Assembly: GCF_014898055.3 (NCBI RefSeq)
Contig: NW_023605194.1
Location: 62,287,361 to 62,351,360 of the forward strand
Source of the DNA: Talpa occidentalis
Lineage: Eukaryota > Chordata > Mammalia > Eulipotyphla > Talpidae
Direction of reading: 5' to 3'
Length of the DNA stretch: 64,000 bases
A model generated the notes under the pieces. That model saw nothing but the letters and a program-made list of their open reading frames with translations. It did not search any database and was not told the DNA's origin. Below, piece after piece: positions 11,993 to 23,386 of this stretch (position 1 is the stretch's first letter; every line of letters starts with the position of its first letter). The position numbers and the translations under genes are program-made.

Positions 11993-12257
11993 TTTTAAAA
12001 AGATTTATTTATGCATACAAGAAGTGGGGTGTAGGCCAGAGGTGCAAAGGGTGAGAGGATTCAACAGAGACAGAGTGGGGAGCAGAACAGGAGGATTTAC
12101 TGAAATACACTGCTGAGGGGAGCAGCAGGCAAGACAGGAGCGGTCTGCTGCACCATGTGGGTAGCTCCCTGGTCTTCCAGGGATGGAACTTGTGTTGCAC
12201 TGCCTGCTGATAGCTTCACAGTGCTGTGCTTAACCCCTTGTGCCACCAGGAAGGCCC
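11993..12257 (-). mobile_element. SINE type A close upstream of FAS exon 2
   Basis: Reverse-oriented SINE. The 13-bp perfect target duplication ctgccatgcaatt is at 11980-11992 and 12258-12270. It ends 154 bases before FAS exon 2. Confidence 0.95.
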
Positions 12258-12411
12258 CTGCCATGCAATTGACCAGTTCCTTTTTTGAAGATGAGTCAGC
12301 AGGACGTTTGTACATGCAAAATCAGACATTCACGTGGCTAGTGCTCGTTTATGAAGTTGCTTAGTTCAGTTCGGAAGTCCATAAAATGCTCTTCGTGCTT
12401 TTGTTTTACAG

Positions 12412-12547
12412 ATACTTACTGCTATTGTTGGATCATTGCCTAAAGATGTTAATGCCCAAGTGACTGTTAACAACTCTAAGGCCGAGCGTGAGTGCCCAAG
12501 AGACCTTCATCGTGTGGGTCAGTTATGCTGTCAGCCATGTGAGGCGG
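12412..12547 (+). CDS. FAS: FAS exon 2 (N-terminal region, start of CRD1)
   Basis: FAS is the cell-surface death receptor for FASLG; ligand binding assembles FADD and caspase-8 on its cytoplasmic death domain. This exon follows ttgttttacag and is followed by donor gtatgtt. It begins in phase 0, as human exon 2 does, and gives residues 1-45 of the visible product: ILTAIVGSLPKDVNAQ is the end of the signal peptide and mature N-terminus (human has VNAQ at the same place), and GQLCCQPCEAG opens the first cysteine-rich domain. An N-glycosylation sequon (NNS) is present. The exon is 136 bases against 166 in human, so about ten residues are missing just before CRD1. Exon 1, with the start codon and about ten residues, is not in the window. 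Confidence 0.95.
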
Positions 12548-13439
12548 GTATGTTACACAAAACACCCCGCAAGTAGAATGAAAAACCAGAATGAGGAGTA
12601 ATGTATTAATAATGAAAAAAATATTTTTATAGCATTTGGTTCTCCTACATTATAGCATTATTGGAAAACAAAAAACTATAAAATTATTTTCCCAAGGTTG
12701 GTTTAGTTCATCTTCACCACACTTTTTTGATATATATATGAGTACAAATAATTTACAAATGACTTGTATGTCCAAAGTGAGAGGATTTATCTATCTAGCT
12801 CCATTTTCAGTAGTAGAAGAAGACTCATTTGTGGACATTAAACCTTATCATATCAGAACTCTTTGGACACAGTAACTGTGTCACAGTAACTGTGGAACTC
12901 TGAAAGCAAGGGACTTCCAACTTTGAGAGGCTTGTCTCAGCACTTCCCTTCCATCAGAAGGTCTCTAAGAATCAGGCACTGAAGCCTGCAAGATATATTT
13001 GCATTTTGCATCTGAATAACTAGATGAGCTAGAAAAGCAACGGACAAAAATGTACACCACTTTTAAATCAGATTTTTTCACCACTACCATCCCTTGTGTC
13101 TCCTGGTCTCTATTGTCCCCCATCTCCGTCTTAACCTCAGAGTGTTTATTAATCCCCCTTAGTTTCTGGAAGCATTTCATGTTATTGAAACATGAAATGT
13201 TAATGGCCATTAATTGTTTTCATCATTCTGACTTACTTTGCTGCACATAATTCTCTCACATTCCCTCCATTTTCTGGAAATGGCTGCATTTCATCCTTTC
13301 TGACAGCTATATACTAACTCCATGGTGTGTGTATATATAGATATATAGATATATCATACCTTCTTTTTTTTGTGGACAAGTTCTAAAGTTTATATGGAGA
13401 AGCAAAACACCCAGTTTAGCAAACACATTTTTGTTAAGT
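12548..13439. other. FAS intron 2, 5' part, unassigned
   Basis: This intronic stretch has no gene and no firmly recognised repeat. A short TA/GA-rich microsatellite (tatatagatatatagatata) lies near 13330-13352. Intron 2 runs from 12548 to 23248 (10.7 kb) and most of the rest of it is L1 and SINE. Confidence 0.6.
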
Positions 13440-13885
13440 TTTAATATACATGTATTTTCTGAATTTTTTCTTTTGCATATTTTACTTTTTTAATAATTTT
13501 TTTACATCATTGTTCATTTTTAACCAATGTTTGCTTTATCCCCCACCCCACTCAGATATAGTCCCCATAGAACTTCCTTCCCCAATGCACCCGTGCACCA
13601 TCACCTCAGTCCCCTGTGCTCCTCCCTCCTTCCCTTTGATCCCTCTCCCGCCTCCTCCCCTGCAGGATGTCTCTGGTTTATAATTGTCTGTTTTTGCTTT
13701 GCTGTGTTTTGTACTGTTATTATTTTTTTACACTCATGTCTTATTTGGTTCCCCTGTATTCCTGCTATAAGTGAAACCATTTGATATTTTTCTTTTTCCT
13801 TCTTGAGCCAGTCGTCCATAGATGGACATTTAGGCTGCTTCCATGTACTAACTATTATGAATAATGCTGGTGAGAACATTGTGGG

Positions 13886-14280
13886 TGTAGGGTAAGGTAA
13901 AAAGTATCAGGCTTTTCTGCCCTCCCACCATTAGGATAGATGAGGGAACCCTGTGGTCCTGAATGCATGCCTGATGGTGGGCACCTGAAGTGGGTACACC
14001 TGGGCTGAGAGACTGAGTTTATAAGAGCGGCGTCACGGGGACGCCAGCAGAAGCCAAGAAGCAGAGAAGCCGAGAGAAGAAGAGAAGCAGAGAGAAGGCC
14101 GGAGAGCCCAGATAGAGTGAAGACTTGCTGGGGGCTGGGAGGCCAGCCTGCCGGCCTCCCAGCCCCCTGCCTGCCATGTGCCTGGTAAATCTAAATAAAA
14201 GCCTGCAAGGGCTCCAGGACTCCTCCTTTAGCCGGTCTGCTGGATCAGAAAACCTGCTCAGTGGTCTTCCTGCCCCTACA
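13886..14280 (+). mobile_element. Solo LTR of an endogenous retrovirus, 395 bp
   Basis: The ends form an inverted repeat (tgtaggg ... ccctaca) with canonical TG/CA termini. The 5-bp target duplication gtggg flanks it at 13881-13885 and 14281-14285. A TATA-like tttataagag lies at 14018-14027 and AATAAA at 14194-14199, giving + orientation. A 15-bp-stem hairpin lies between them (14130-14167). No internal viral sequence remains, as expected after LTR-LTR recombination. It is inserted in an L1. Confidence 0.9.
14130..14167 (+). other. Perfect 15-bp-stem hairpin inside the solo LTR
   Basis: Arms 14130-14144 (gggggctgggaggcc) and 14153-14167 (ggcctcccagccccc) are exact reverse complements around an 8-base loop. 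It lies 26 bases upstream of the AATAAA signal, so it would fall in the LTR transcript. Confidence 0.85.
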
Positions 14281-14610
14281 GTGGGACATATGGGTTTTTG
14301 CGTTGATGGCTTCATATTCTGTGGATATAGCCCAAGAGTGGAATTGGTGGGTGGTATAGTATTTCCATTTTTAGATTTTTTTCATGTTTTCTCACTTTCT
14401 GTTTCTTAAGGTAAACCCAGAGTGTTTTCCATAACGGTGGCATCAATTTATACCCCCACCACCCATGTAATAGGGTTCCTTTTTCTCCACATCCTCTCTA
14501 ACACCTGTTCTTGGGGGTCTTTCCCATATGTGCCTTTCTCATGGGTGTGAGGTGGTATCTCATTGTAGTTTTAATCTGCATCTCTCTTATTCGAAGTGAT
14601 GATGAACTTT

Positions 14611-16533
14611 TTTTTCATGGAGTTGTTTTGTACTGGGAGCACTGTGTGGTGGGGATCCAAGGTGATCCCTTCCAGGTCAGTTCCTTAGTCAGTGTCTCTT
14701 ATAGTCTCAAACCCACTTCCACTCCAGGCTATCTGTAAGCACAAGATGCAGCTAGATTGTAGTTGATATGGAGTCACTGGCTGAGTTCTCTTTTCTTTTC
14801 CATCTCACAAAACCTCTTATCTTTGCTCCTGGTGTTGACAGTTTATTTAAGCATTTCTATGTTATGTTTTTAGCCCTGGGGTTTGGGGGTGGCACGTGTT
14901 TTGAATATCTCAGCCTAGGCTTCCAATCTAGCCTCCTAGATGAGGGTGCCCAGGTAATACTTATCTGCTGCTCCCTGCTAATTTAGGCTCCAGCTGTTCT
15001 ATGTTGAAAGCCTTAGGCTCAAGTCAGTAATCCTTGGTCTGCAGCTCTACCTATGCAGTTCTCCAAAAGTGCAGATGCACCCTCCATCCTGGTTGCTAGT
15101 TTGCACACCCCCTACCCAGTGTAGTTCCAGATGTCAGGAGTCCTCATTGTTGGTATGTGCCTGCACTATTTGGGGCTCTGCACAGCAGGTGCCCCTCCCA
15201 CTTGTGAGTGTCCCATTATCACTATAAACTAAGTTTTCTTAAAGTTCTTCCATACTTTTCTGCTGGACTGTGTGTGAAATGCTAGTTTGTGCAGTGGGTG
15301 TCCATTTCTCCCCCAGGGTTTTTTTTTTTTTGGTGGGGTGACTTTCTTTTACTGCAGTGCAGTTACTGGGTGTTTGAAGGAGTCAAGCCTGGTGTGCTCA
15401 CTCTGCCGTCATTTATGTATTTTATGATTGCTGGTCTTACATTCAACTATCTTATTCATTTTGAATTATGTTTTTGTGGAAGGTGTGAGATATTGATTTA
15501 GTTTCATTCTTTTGCATATGCCTATTTAGCACCATTTGTTGAAGAGATTTTCCTTTTACCATTGAATACTCTTTGATCCTTTATCATAGATTAACTGTGT
15601 GGAATTATTTTTGGACCCTCAATTCTATTCCTTTCACCTTTGATTTGTGTTTCTATTAATATCCAACTACCATACTGGTTTCAATACTGTAGCTTTGTAG
15701 TATAATTTATATGATACTTCTGTACTACTTTTTTTATCAGGATTATTTCATGTTTTGTTTTCTCATGTAAATTTCAGTGATGTCTGTAAAGTTTGTATGT
15801 TTTTTAGAAATTTTCCATTTCTTCTAGGTTATCCAATTTATTGACATGTAGATGTTGATTATTTCTTATTATACATGGTATTTCTGAGATATCTGTTGTT
15901 GCTTCTGCTTTTTTATTTCTCTTTATTAGAGTTTTTTGCCCTTTTTTCCCCTTGTGAATCAAACTAAAGGATTGTCTATTTTTTTTTAATATTATACTTT
16001 TGATTTCACTGATTTTTTTGGACTTTTTTATTTCATTTATTTGTGTCCTGATTTTTATATCCTCCCTTTTACTGGCTTTTGGTTTTCATAGTTCTTTTTC
16101 TTTAAGGTATAAGTTTACATTATTAATTTGAAATCTTTCTTCTTGATGTGGGACTGTATTACTATGTACTTCCCTCTTAGTACTGCTTTTGCAATGTCAC
16201 ATAGATTCTGGGAGCTCATTTTTGTTTGTCTCTAGTCATTTTTTAATTTTTTTGATTTCCTCATTGACATAATAGTCATTCAATAGTATCCACATGTTAG
16301 AGTTTTTTCTGCTTTCTTTTTGTGGATGATTTCTAGGTTGATAACATTGTGAATAGAGAAGATATTTGATATGATTAGAATCTTTGTGGATTTTTTGACA
16401 TTTGTTTAGTGATCGAGCATATGGTCTATTCTCTAGAATGTTATATTAGAATTTGAGAAGAATGTGTACTCAGCATTAGGGAGGGGGCAGAGCAGTGAAG
16501 TGTCTGGTAAATATCTTTTTTTTTTTAGGATGT

Positions 16534-16570
<37 letters not shown>

Positions 16571-18950
16571 AAGATTTATTTATTTATACAAGCACTGGGT
16601 ACAGTCAGAAGTGTGGGAGGGTGAGAGAATTCCCCAGAGCCAGAGCGGGTAGTAGAACAGGCAGACTGACGAAGTACACTGCTGAGGGGAGCAGCGGGTG
16701 CAGCTGGAGAGGTCTACGCACCATGTGGGACCCTCGCCAGCAGCCAGGGATCGAACTGGCTCTGCAGAGGCCGCAGGCAGCTTCACAGCCCAGCACTCAA
16801 CTGCTGCGCCACTGGGGAGGCACTGGTAAATATCTATTAAGCTCCTGTAGTCTAATTCCTCATTTCAGGTGATTGTTTCCATGTTGATTTTTTAACTGGT
16901 TGATCTGTCCATTTTTGAAAGTGGGGTAGTGAAGCTTCCCACTTCAATTGTGTTTCTGTCAATATCTCTTTTTAGATTTATTAATAGTTGCCTTACATAT
17001 TTTGATACCTCTTCATTTGTTACATATCTGTTGATGAGTGTTATTTCTTCCTGATAATTCTTTGATAATTATCTAAATTACATCCCTGTCTCTTGTTACC
17101 TTTTCTACCTAAATGTCTATCTTGGCTGATGTAAATATGACTGTCCTGCAATTTGTGAAGGGAGGGTCCCATTTGCCTGTGGGATATTTTTCCAATAATT
17201 TACTTTGAGCCTATGTTTATCTTTGGAGCTCAGGTATACTTCCTAGAGACAGCAGAAAGTTGGGGTTTGTTTTCTGATCCAATCAGTCTGTGCCTTTTGA
17301 TTTGTGAGTTCAGTCCATTTATATTTAGTAGGGTTGTTGATATATGAGGATTTACTATCATCATTTTGTTGTTACTTTTCTGATTCTATTTTCTTGTTCA
17401 TTATCTTTGATTTCTACAAGAGTGCTCCTATCAGCATTTCGTGTAGGGGAGATGAGTATTTGAAGAGTCTTTCAGCTTCTATTTGTCTGGGATGGCCTTT
17501 ATTACCCTGTCATATCTGAAAAGGAATCTTGCGGGATGTATACTCTTAGTTTGCTGTTTTTATCTTTATGTTATTTTGGATATGTCATCCCATTATTTCC
17601 TTGCTTGCATGGCTGTTTCAGAGAAGTCTGATGTAAGCTTGATGGGAGTACTTTTATAGTTTACCTATTTTTTTTTTTCCCTAGCTGCCTTCAGTATACT
17701 TTCTTTGTCTTGAACTTGTGATAGTTTCATAACTATGTTTCTAGATGTAGGTGGCATTATGGTTAGATAATTGGCTCTTCTTTTAGCTTCATGGATTGGC
17801 TCTTCTTTTAGCTTTATATTCAATTTTCTTCATGTTTAGAAACTTTCCCTTTATTATTTCTTTGAATAAGCTCTCTGTTTGCCCCCTCCCCTCTTTAGGG
17901 GTCCCTACTATCCTTCTGTCGCCTTTCTTGAAGAAATTGGGTAGTTCTTAAAGTGTTTCTTGATTTTTTTTTTTCCTTCATATTTCTCTTTCTTTTCCCA
18001 CTTGGGTCCTTTGTGCATTATTATCTTCAAGGTCACTGATTATATCCTTCATTTGATCTGTTCTGCTTCCACAGACTTCTGTAGAATTTTTAATTTCTCC
18101 TTTTGAGCATTTTACATCCTGATTCAATGTTATTTTCTTATTTAAGTTCAGTTTCTATTTTTCTGTTGATTAATTTCATTTCTCAAGTCATTCATTTGTG
18201 TTTCTGAGTTTTCTTGTGTCTCCTTGATCAGCTTCACTGCTTTCTTCCATCACTTTGATTTCCGTTATTATGTCAATTTTGAACTATCTATTTGATAGAA
18301 AGATAAAATCTTCCATATCTTTGTGGTTGGATTCTGGAGTATTGTACTCTTCTTGTGAAGCTATAATCCTTGGAGATTTCAAGTTGCCATAATTTGTGGT
18401 TTTTTGGTCTGCCCATTTTGCAGCTTTAGATTTCCCTATTTTTTTAAAGTGTCTTTATCAATAACTTAGAAATTTGAACTACTACTTTTACTGCAGATGG
18501 TACTATGGTTTTAATGTGACCTTTAGAATTTTCACCTTTTCCAGCTTCCTTAGGTCTAGAGACCTGCTGCTGAGTCAAGTGTTGAGAGCGGGGAACTGAA
18601 GGAATTCAGCCATTGGAGTAAATGTGTTAGGGGGATGATTGCTGGTGTTTGTGGTACCAGCAATAGCCCACTTTGTTCAGATCCAGACTTGAGTCTTTTC
18701 AGGCTGCTTGTCAGTCAGCTTCAGAACATAGATAGCAGTCCTAAAAGGTTAGGAGAGTGGGAACACATTCTTGTTCCTTTTACTGAGAACCCAGTCTACT
18801 GGGAATACCCCAGATCCTTAGTATATTTCTCCTCAGTTAAGGGTGTTCCTCCCTCCCTAGGGTCATAAGCAGAGTGGCAGAACAGTGGTTTGTATGGCAC
18901 CCTCCCTGCCCCAGACCATGGCCTCCAGGCATCTCTTTCCACTCACTTCT
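14611..18950 (-). mobile_element. Ancient L1 (L1M-type), degraded, with internal deletions
   Basis: In reverse order this holds a 3' UTR-like part (about 14620-15400), ORF2-derived text (about 15400-17400, for example the reverse of the region around tactggtttcaatactgtag), ORF1-like text (about 17500-18450) and a GC-richer 5' UTR-like end (about 18540-18930). An intact L1 ORF2 alone is about 3.8 kb, so large internal losses are implied. The SINE at 16517-16822 is inserted in it. Subfamily limits were judged by eye. Confidence 0.7.
16517..16822 (-). mobile_element. SINE type B with (GT)n-expanded tail
   Basis: Reverse-oriented SINE with a 13-bp perfect target duplication ctggtaaatatct at 16504-16516 and 16823-16835. 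Its A-tail side contains a (GT)n microsatellite of about 17 units (about 16534-16567). The 125-codon ORF crossing it is an artefact. Confidence 0.93.
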
Positions 18951-19418
18951 TGTTTAATGAAGCATGAATATGCATGTTCCTTCAGTGCAGTCAGTATTAA
19001 TCTCTGGTGTCCTTTCTTCTCAAACCACAAAATTCTCTTGTTGTAGTGCCTGAAATATTAATTTAGATGGACCTTTCAGGAGTGACTCAAGTAATCTCCT
19101 CAGATGCCATATTCTTGTCCAGGTTTTCAGAACCTCTATAGAAATTTTCCTTTATACTCCAACCCACTTGAGCCCATTCACATTGACTCTTCTCCAAATG
19201 GGAGTAAATAAAGGCTTCTTGAATTTTTTTTGACTTACTAAACACCATCTATTTGTCCCACAAATTGAGACCTTTACTCACATTTTTAAAACCTAAAATA
19301 CAAACTACAACAAAGAATATGCTTTGCATATCAAACTGCCAAGTCTATTTTTATCCTTTTGCTTTTTTAGTTTTGCTTTATTTATTCTCTTTGTTTTGCT
19401 TACTTTTATTTTCATTTA
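18951..19418. other. Intron 2, unassigned
   Basis: No gene or clear repeat could be recognised between the ancient L1 and the nested SINE pair. Confidence 0.5.
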
Positions 19419-19430
19419 AGAAGTGATACC

Positions 19431-20037
19431 AGAGCCTCACTGGTGGTGCAGGGGTTAAGGTCTCAGAACTGTCATGCTATTGCCAGCCACTGTGGCATGA
19501 GTTCAATCCCTGGCCGGGGAGCTAACCCATATGACTCAGCAGACCTCTCCTGTCTCACCTGCTGCTCCCCTCAGCAGGTAATTCAGTGGATCTCCCTATT
19601 CTGCTTCCCACTCTGTCTCTGGTGAATCCTCTCAACCCCCTGCACCTCTGGCCTACATCCTAGTTCTTGTACGCATAAATAAATTTTTTAAAAAATCTTA
19701 AAAAAAAGTTAAAAGTGGGCCTCTCCTGATGGCGCAGGCAGTTGAGTGCCCCGCTGTGAAGCTGTCTGCAGCCTCTGCTGTGCCAGTTTGATCCTGACTG
19801 TCTGGCAAGGGTCCCACATGGCATGGCAGACCTCTCCTGTCACACCCACTGCTCCCCTCAGCAGTGTACTTCAGTCAATCTGCCTGTTCTGTTTCCCGCT
19901 CTGTCTCTAGTGAATCCTCTCACCCTCCCGCATCTGGCCTGTACCCCAGTTCTTGTATAAATAAATAAATAAAATCTTTTAAAAAAAAATCATGTATTTA
20001 AAAAAAAGTTAAAAGTTAATCATTTAAGAAAAAAATA
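19431..20037 (+). mobile_element. SINE type A, host of a nested SINE
   Basis: The head agagcctcactggtggtgca is at 19431 and the tail cttgtacgcataaataaa at about 19665-19715. A second SINE (19717-20000) sits in its A-tail, and the rest of the tail continues to 20037. The 12-bp target duplication with one mismatch is agaagtgatacc at 19419-19430 and agaagtgattcc at 20038-20049. Confidence 0.88.
19717..20000 (+). mobile_element. SINE nested in the tail of another SINE
   Basis: A complete SINE with head gggcctctcctgatggcgca and tail cttgtataaataaataaa. It is flanked by the 16-bp perfect duplication aaaaaaagttaaaagt (19701-19716 and 20001-20016), which is A-tail sequence of the outer SINE. Confidence 0.93.
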
Positions 20038-20054
20038 GAAGTGATTCCATCCCT

Positions 20055-21240
20055 GGTGAGTTTTCTTCTGAGATGTCTCATATACCACTATTGGAATGTA
20101 AATTGTTACAACCTTTAAAAAAAGGAAATTTGGATATGTGGATATGTGGGTCAAAAACTTTAAAATGTTTACACACACTGACACAGTAATTGATTTACAG
20201 GAAAATGTCTTAAGAAAACAAACAAACAAAAAAAACCACAGGAAAGTATTGTATGCGTGGCATTTCATTAGAATACCCAATGGTGTGAGATTGATTAATT
20301 AAATTTTATATTATTCACTGGCAGGAATATTATGTCCATCAAAGTCATTTTCTGATATGTTATCAATGTATAATAAATTTTTTTAAGGTCTTTCTAACTG
20401 ATTTGCTGCCTGGATTAGCTGATTCTCTCTGCGCCATCTCTGATACCATTCTGGTTGACATACAATGAGTGCTAAGCATTCTCCTTATTTTTACTCCTCT
20501 TGTTATATTTTAGGCTTATCAATATTCAGATTGCTTCAGAATCTGTTTATGCTCATTGGTGTTATGACACTAATATATAATCTAATTAAATATGGCATAA
20601 ATCATGGATATATGAATATAGAGAAATACCAGATTTTATTTCCATGAAAACTAGTTTGAATGCTTTGGAGAATTTCAGTAAAGGTGAGTTGCTAAAAATA
20701 TCATTGATGAATTAGATGAGGGCAAAACAAATGAAAAAAATCTTGAAAGCCTTTCATAAAGATTATTGGTATCTAAGTTTTTATTCTTCAAAAAGAAATG
20801 AACAAAGGAAAGAAGGAAGGATGGAATGAAGGAAAGAAAAGAGAAAAAGAAGAAATAAAATAGAAAATCACAGATGATACATTTTTATGTGATTTAAATG
20901 AGAAAGAATGTGGAATTCTAATAAGTTGGTTCTACATTACATGATTAGTAAATGATTATATAACTATGCTTTATAAATTAAAACAAAATATTTGCAATGT
21001 TTTTAATGATGCCGTATCCAATAAGAATTTTACAGTGTTCTGCATACACTGTGTGTATGTGTATTTATGCATAGAAATGTACCTATCATACATGATAACA
21101 ATGAATGGTAGCAGTGAATAACAATGAAAATTTTAACAATGAATATCTCTGGATAGTTGATGTGTAGATGCTTTTTATACTTTTTTGCCTTTTCCAAATT
21201 TTCTGCAATGAGCTTATGTACTTTCATACTCAGAAAAAAA
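20055..21240 (+). mobile_element. Ancient L1 (L1M) 3' portion
   Basis: ORF2-end-like text at about 20090-20340 (ttgttacaacctttaaaaaa ... aggaatattatgtccatcaa) is followed by a 3' UTR ending at ttccaaattttctgcaatga and an A-rich tail at about 21235. It is heavily diverged. Confidence 0.6.
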
Positions 21241-21689
21241 ATCTTAAACTCATGTTTTCAAGAAAACAACCAATCATTTTTTTATATTTGATAAATGTAA
21301 GTTGTTTTTTTTTTTTACTTCGGAGGAAAGAAGATCTGTAATTCCATTCTGCAAGGTAATTCATTCAAGACACCAGTTCACTTATAAATCAGTGTAGTTA
21401 TCACTGGCGAGCCAATGAAATTATACCTTGGTCAGTTTCCTTAAAAATATTGCCATAATGTGTTACATAGTTCTGATGCATTGTATTTGAATTTGGTTCA
21501 AGATTTTTGTGATTTATTTATTTATTTCCATTGTCTTTGTGTACTAAAATATACATTAAATTTCTTAATTTGTTCATGTAGCAAGTATTTTGTTTTATCA
21601 AAAAGAATTCTATGAAGTTATTTAGAAAGTCATGTACCTAGAAAGACATCAATTTTATTTGTTGTACATGTGAATGGAGCAGATTACAC

Positions 21690-21732
21690 ATTACCTATTC
21701 TTTTTAATCAGTTATACCATTAATAATTAGAC
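21690..21732 (+). repeat. 43-bp sequence, copy 1 of an exact local duplication
   Basis: These 43 bases (attacctattcttttt ... aataattagac) recur without a single change at 22734-22776, 1,044 bases downstream, inside an L1. Neither flank is shared: the bases immediately before and after differ. Confidence 0.95.
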
Positions 21733-21829
21733 ACTTTTATATTTTTTTCTTAGATTTCCCTTTATACTTTCTTTCTCTTTTTCATTTTCTACCTCCTTGC
21801 CTTAACCTAGTTGCCCCCAAAGCACTAAG

Positions 21830-21990
21830 CATCATTTGATGTCATGTATTTCTTCGAACATTACTTGTTTTTCCCCTGAGAATGTGAAGTCTTTGGAAAT
21901 CAAGGCTTTGTCATGTTTCTGGCAGTATATCCAGCCCCCAGAAAATGCCTTGCACACAGCAGACATTTAATAAACTTTTGTTAGATAAAG
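21830..21990 (+). repeat. L2 3'-end remnant
   Basis: The text gagaatgtgaagtctttgga, then ccttgcacacagcagacatt and taataaac, follows the L2 3' end in order and orientation. Confidence 0.65.
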
Positions 21991-22011
21991 GGATTTTACA
22001 GAAGGCAAGGT

Positions 22012-23165
22012 TGTTATACTTTAGAAAATAAAATAGCCAATATCAATATACAAAAATCAGTTGTTTTCCTACATGCAAAAAATAAAACCCACAAACTATT
22101 AGAGGAAGAAATCAAGAAAACAATTCCATTTACAATGGCATCAAAAAAATTAAATACCTAGGAGTAAACTTATTCGAGGGGAAGGACCTTTACAATGAAA
22201 AATATGACATTGCTCAAAGAAAGAAAAAGACAAAGCAATGGAAAGATATCTGCTGCTCATAGGGTCAAAGAATTAAGATTGTTAAACAGTCCATTTTACC
22301 CAAAGCAACATAAGATTTAATGCAATCCCTATCAAAGTGCAATGACATTCTTCAAAGATATAGAACAAATACTACTGAAATTCATATGGAACCACAAAGG
22401 ACTCCAAATAGCCAAAGCAATTCTGACAAAAAAAGACAAATGGAGGTATTGAATACCCAGACTTCAAGCTGTGCTACAGAGCTATAATAATCAAAACAGT
22501 ATGATACTGGAACAAAAACAAATACATAGATCAATGGAATAGAATTGAAAGCCAGAAATAAACCTCCCCATCTATGTACAGTTAATTTATGACAAAGGAG
22601 CCGAGAGTATAGTTTAGAGAAAGGTAATCTCTTCAATAAATAATGTTGGAAAACTGAACAGTCAGATAAAATGAGTGAAAGACTGCTATGTCACACAATA
22701 CACAAAAATTAACTCAAAATCGTTAAAAGACGAATTACCTATTCTTTTTAATCAGTTATACCATTAATAATTAGACCTGAAACTATAAAATACATAAAAG
22801 AAAACATAGGTAAAACACTCCACAAAATAGGCTCCCATGATTTGTTGATTCAGATTTGTGGATTCTTCTCCAACAAGAGAAACAAAAAGGAATATAAACA
22901 ATTGAGACTAAACCAAACTAAAATGTTTCTGCACAGTGAAGGGAACTATCATTAAAACAAACAAAATAATTGTACAAAATACATTTGACAAGGAGCTAAT
23001 ATCCAAGATCTATGAATAACACATATAACTTATAAAAAGAAAACAAATAACAATCAAAAAATGGGCATAAGAGCTAAGTAGACACTTCTACAGAGAAGAC
23101 ATAAAGATGTCAAACAAGCACATGAAAAAATCCTTATCATCATTGTCATCAGAGAAATGTAATGT
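22012..23165 (+). mobile_element. L1 ORF2 fragment just upstream of FAS exon 3
   Basis: Diverged L1 ORF2 C-terminal half: recognisable blocks include aaaatcagttgttttcctac, ggagtaaacttattcgaggg, tacccagacttcaagctgtg and caaatacatagatcaatgga. It ends 83 bases before exon 3. All frames are broken. It contains copy 2 of the 43-bp duplication. Confidence 0.88.
22734..22776 (+). repeat. 43-bp sequence, copy 2, inserted in L1
   Basis: This is an exact copy of 21690-21732. It replaces roughly ten bases expected between cgttaaaagac and ctgaaactataaaatac of L1 ORF2, so it is foreign to the L1. Probably a templated insertion during break repair. Confidence 0.9.
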
Positions 23166-23248
23166 TTAATTGTTATCCTTGCAGACTTCCCATGGTAATG
23201 CATGGCCACCTCAAGTTCAATCACTTGCTCTGTTTTTTTCTTGGGCAG

Positions 23249-23386
23249 GTGAAAAGAAAGTTACTGACTGCATCATTGATAGAGGAAAGCCAACCTGTGT
23301 GCCTTGTCTAGATGGACAGGAGTATACAGATGCAAAACATTATTCTCCTAAATGTAGAAGATGTAGCATTTGTGATGCAGAACATG
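23249..23386 (+). CDS. FAS: FAS exon 3 (CRD1 end and CRD2)
   Basis: The acceptor is tttttttcttgggcag and the donor gtaagtg. The exon is 138 bases, the same as in human. It joins exon 2 in phase 1 and gives residues 46-91: GEKKVTDC, then TCVPCLDGQEYTDAKHY and CRRCSICDAEHG. The cysteine spacing matches human CRD1/CRD2 (DCVPCQEGKEYTD and CRRCRLCDEGHG). This part contributes to pre-ligand assembly and FASLG contact in the family. Intron 3, 3' to it, is 801 bases and holds one SINE. Confidence 0.97.

Larger units (their letters stand above)
13440..14610 (-). mobile_element. L1 LINE, 5'-truncated, split by a solo LTR
   Basis: In reverse, the left end is the L1 3' UTR (tttacatcattgttcatttt, then a C-rich block at about 13550-13665). 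The end of ORF2 follows at about 13740-13885 and 14286-14607 (for example the reverse of the IIVST-WKQPKCPSM segment near the C-terminus). The same 3' UTR occurs at 30200. The LTR at 13886-14280 interrupts it. Stops and frameshifts show that it is inactive. Confidence 0.9.

Noticed and set aside
1..12411. FAS exon 1 or a p53-type intronic response element
   Set aside because: Searched by eye for a short signal-peptide exon with a donor and for paired p53 half-sites; nothing convincing. Both probably lie upstream.
16495..16872. 125-codon + strand ORF
   Set aside because: It is made of a (GT)n repeat and the reverse of a SINE; translated SINE text, not a gene.
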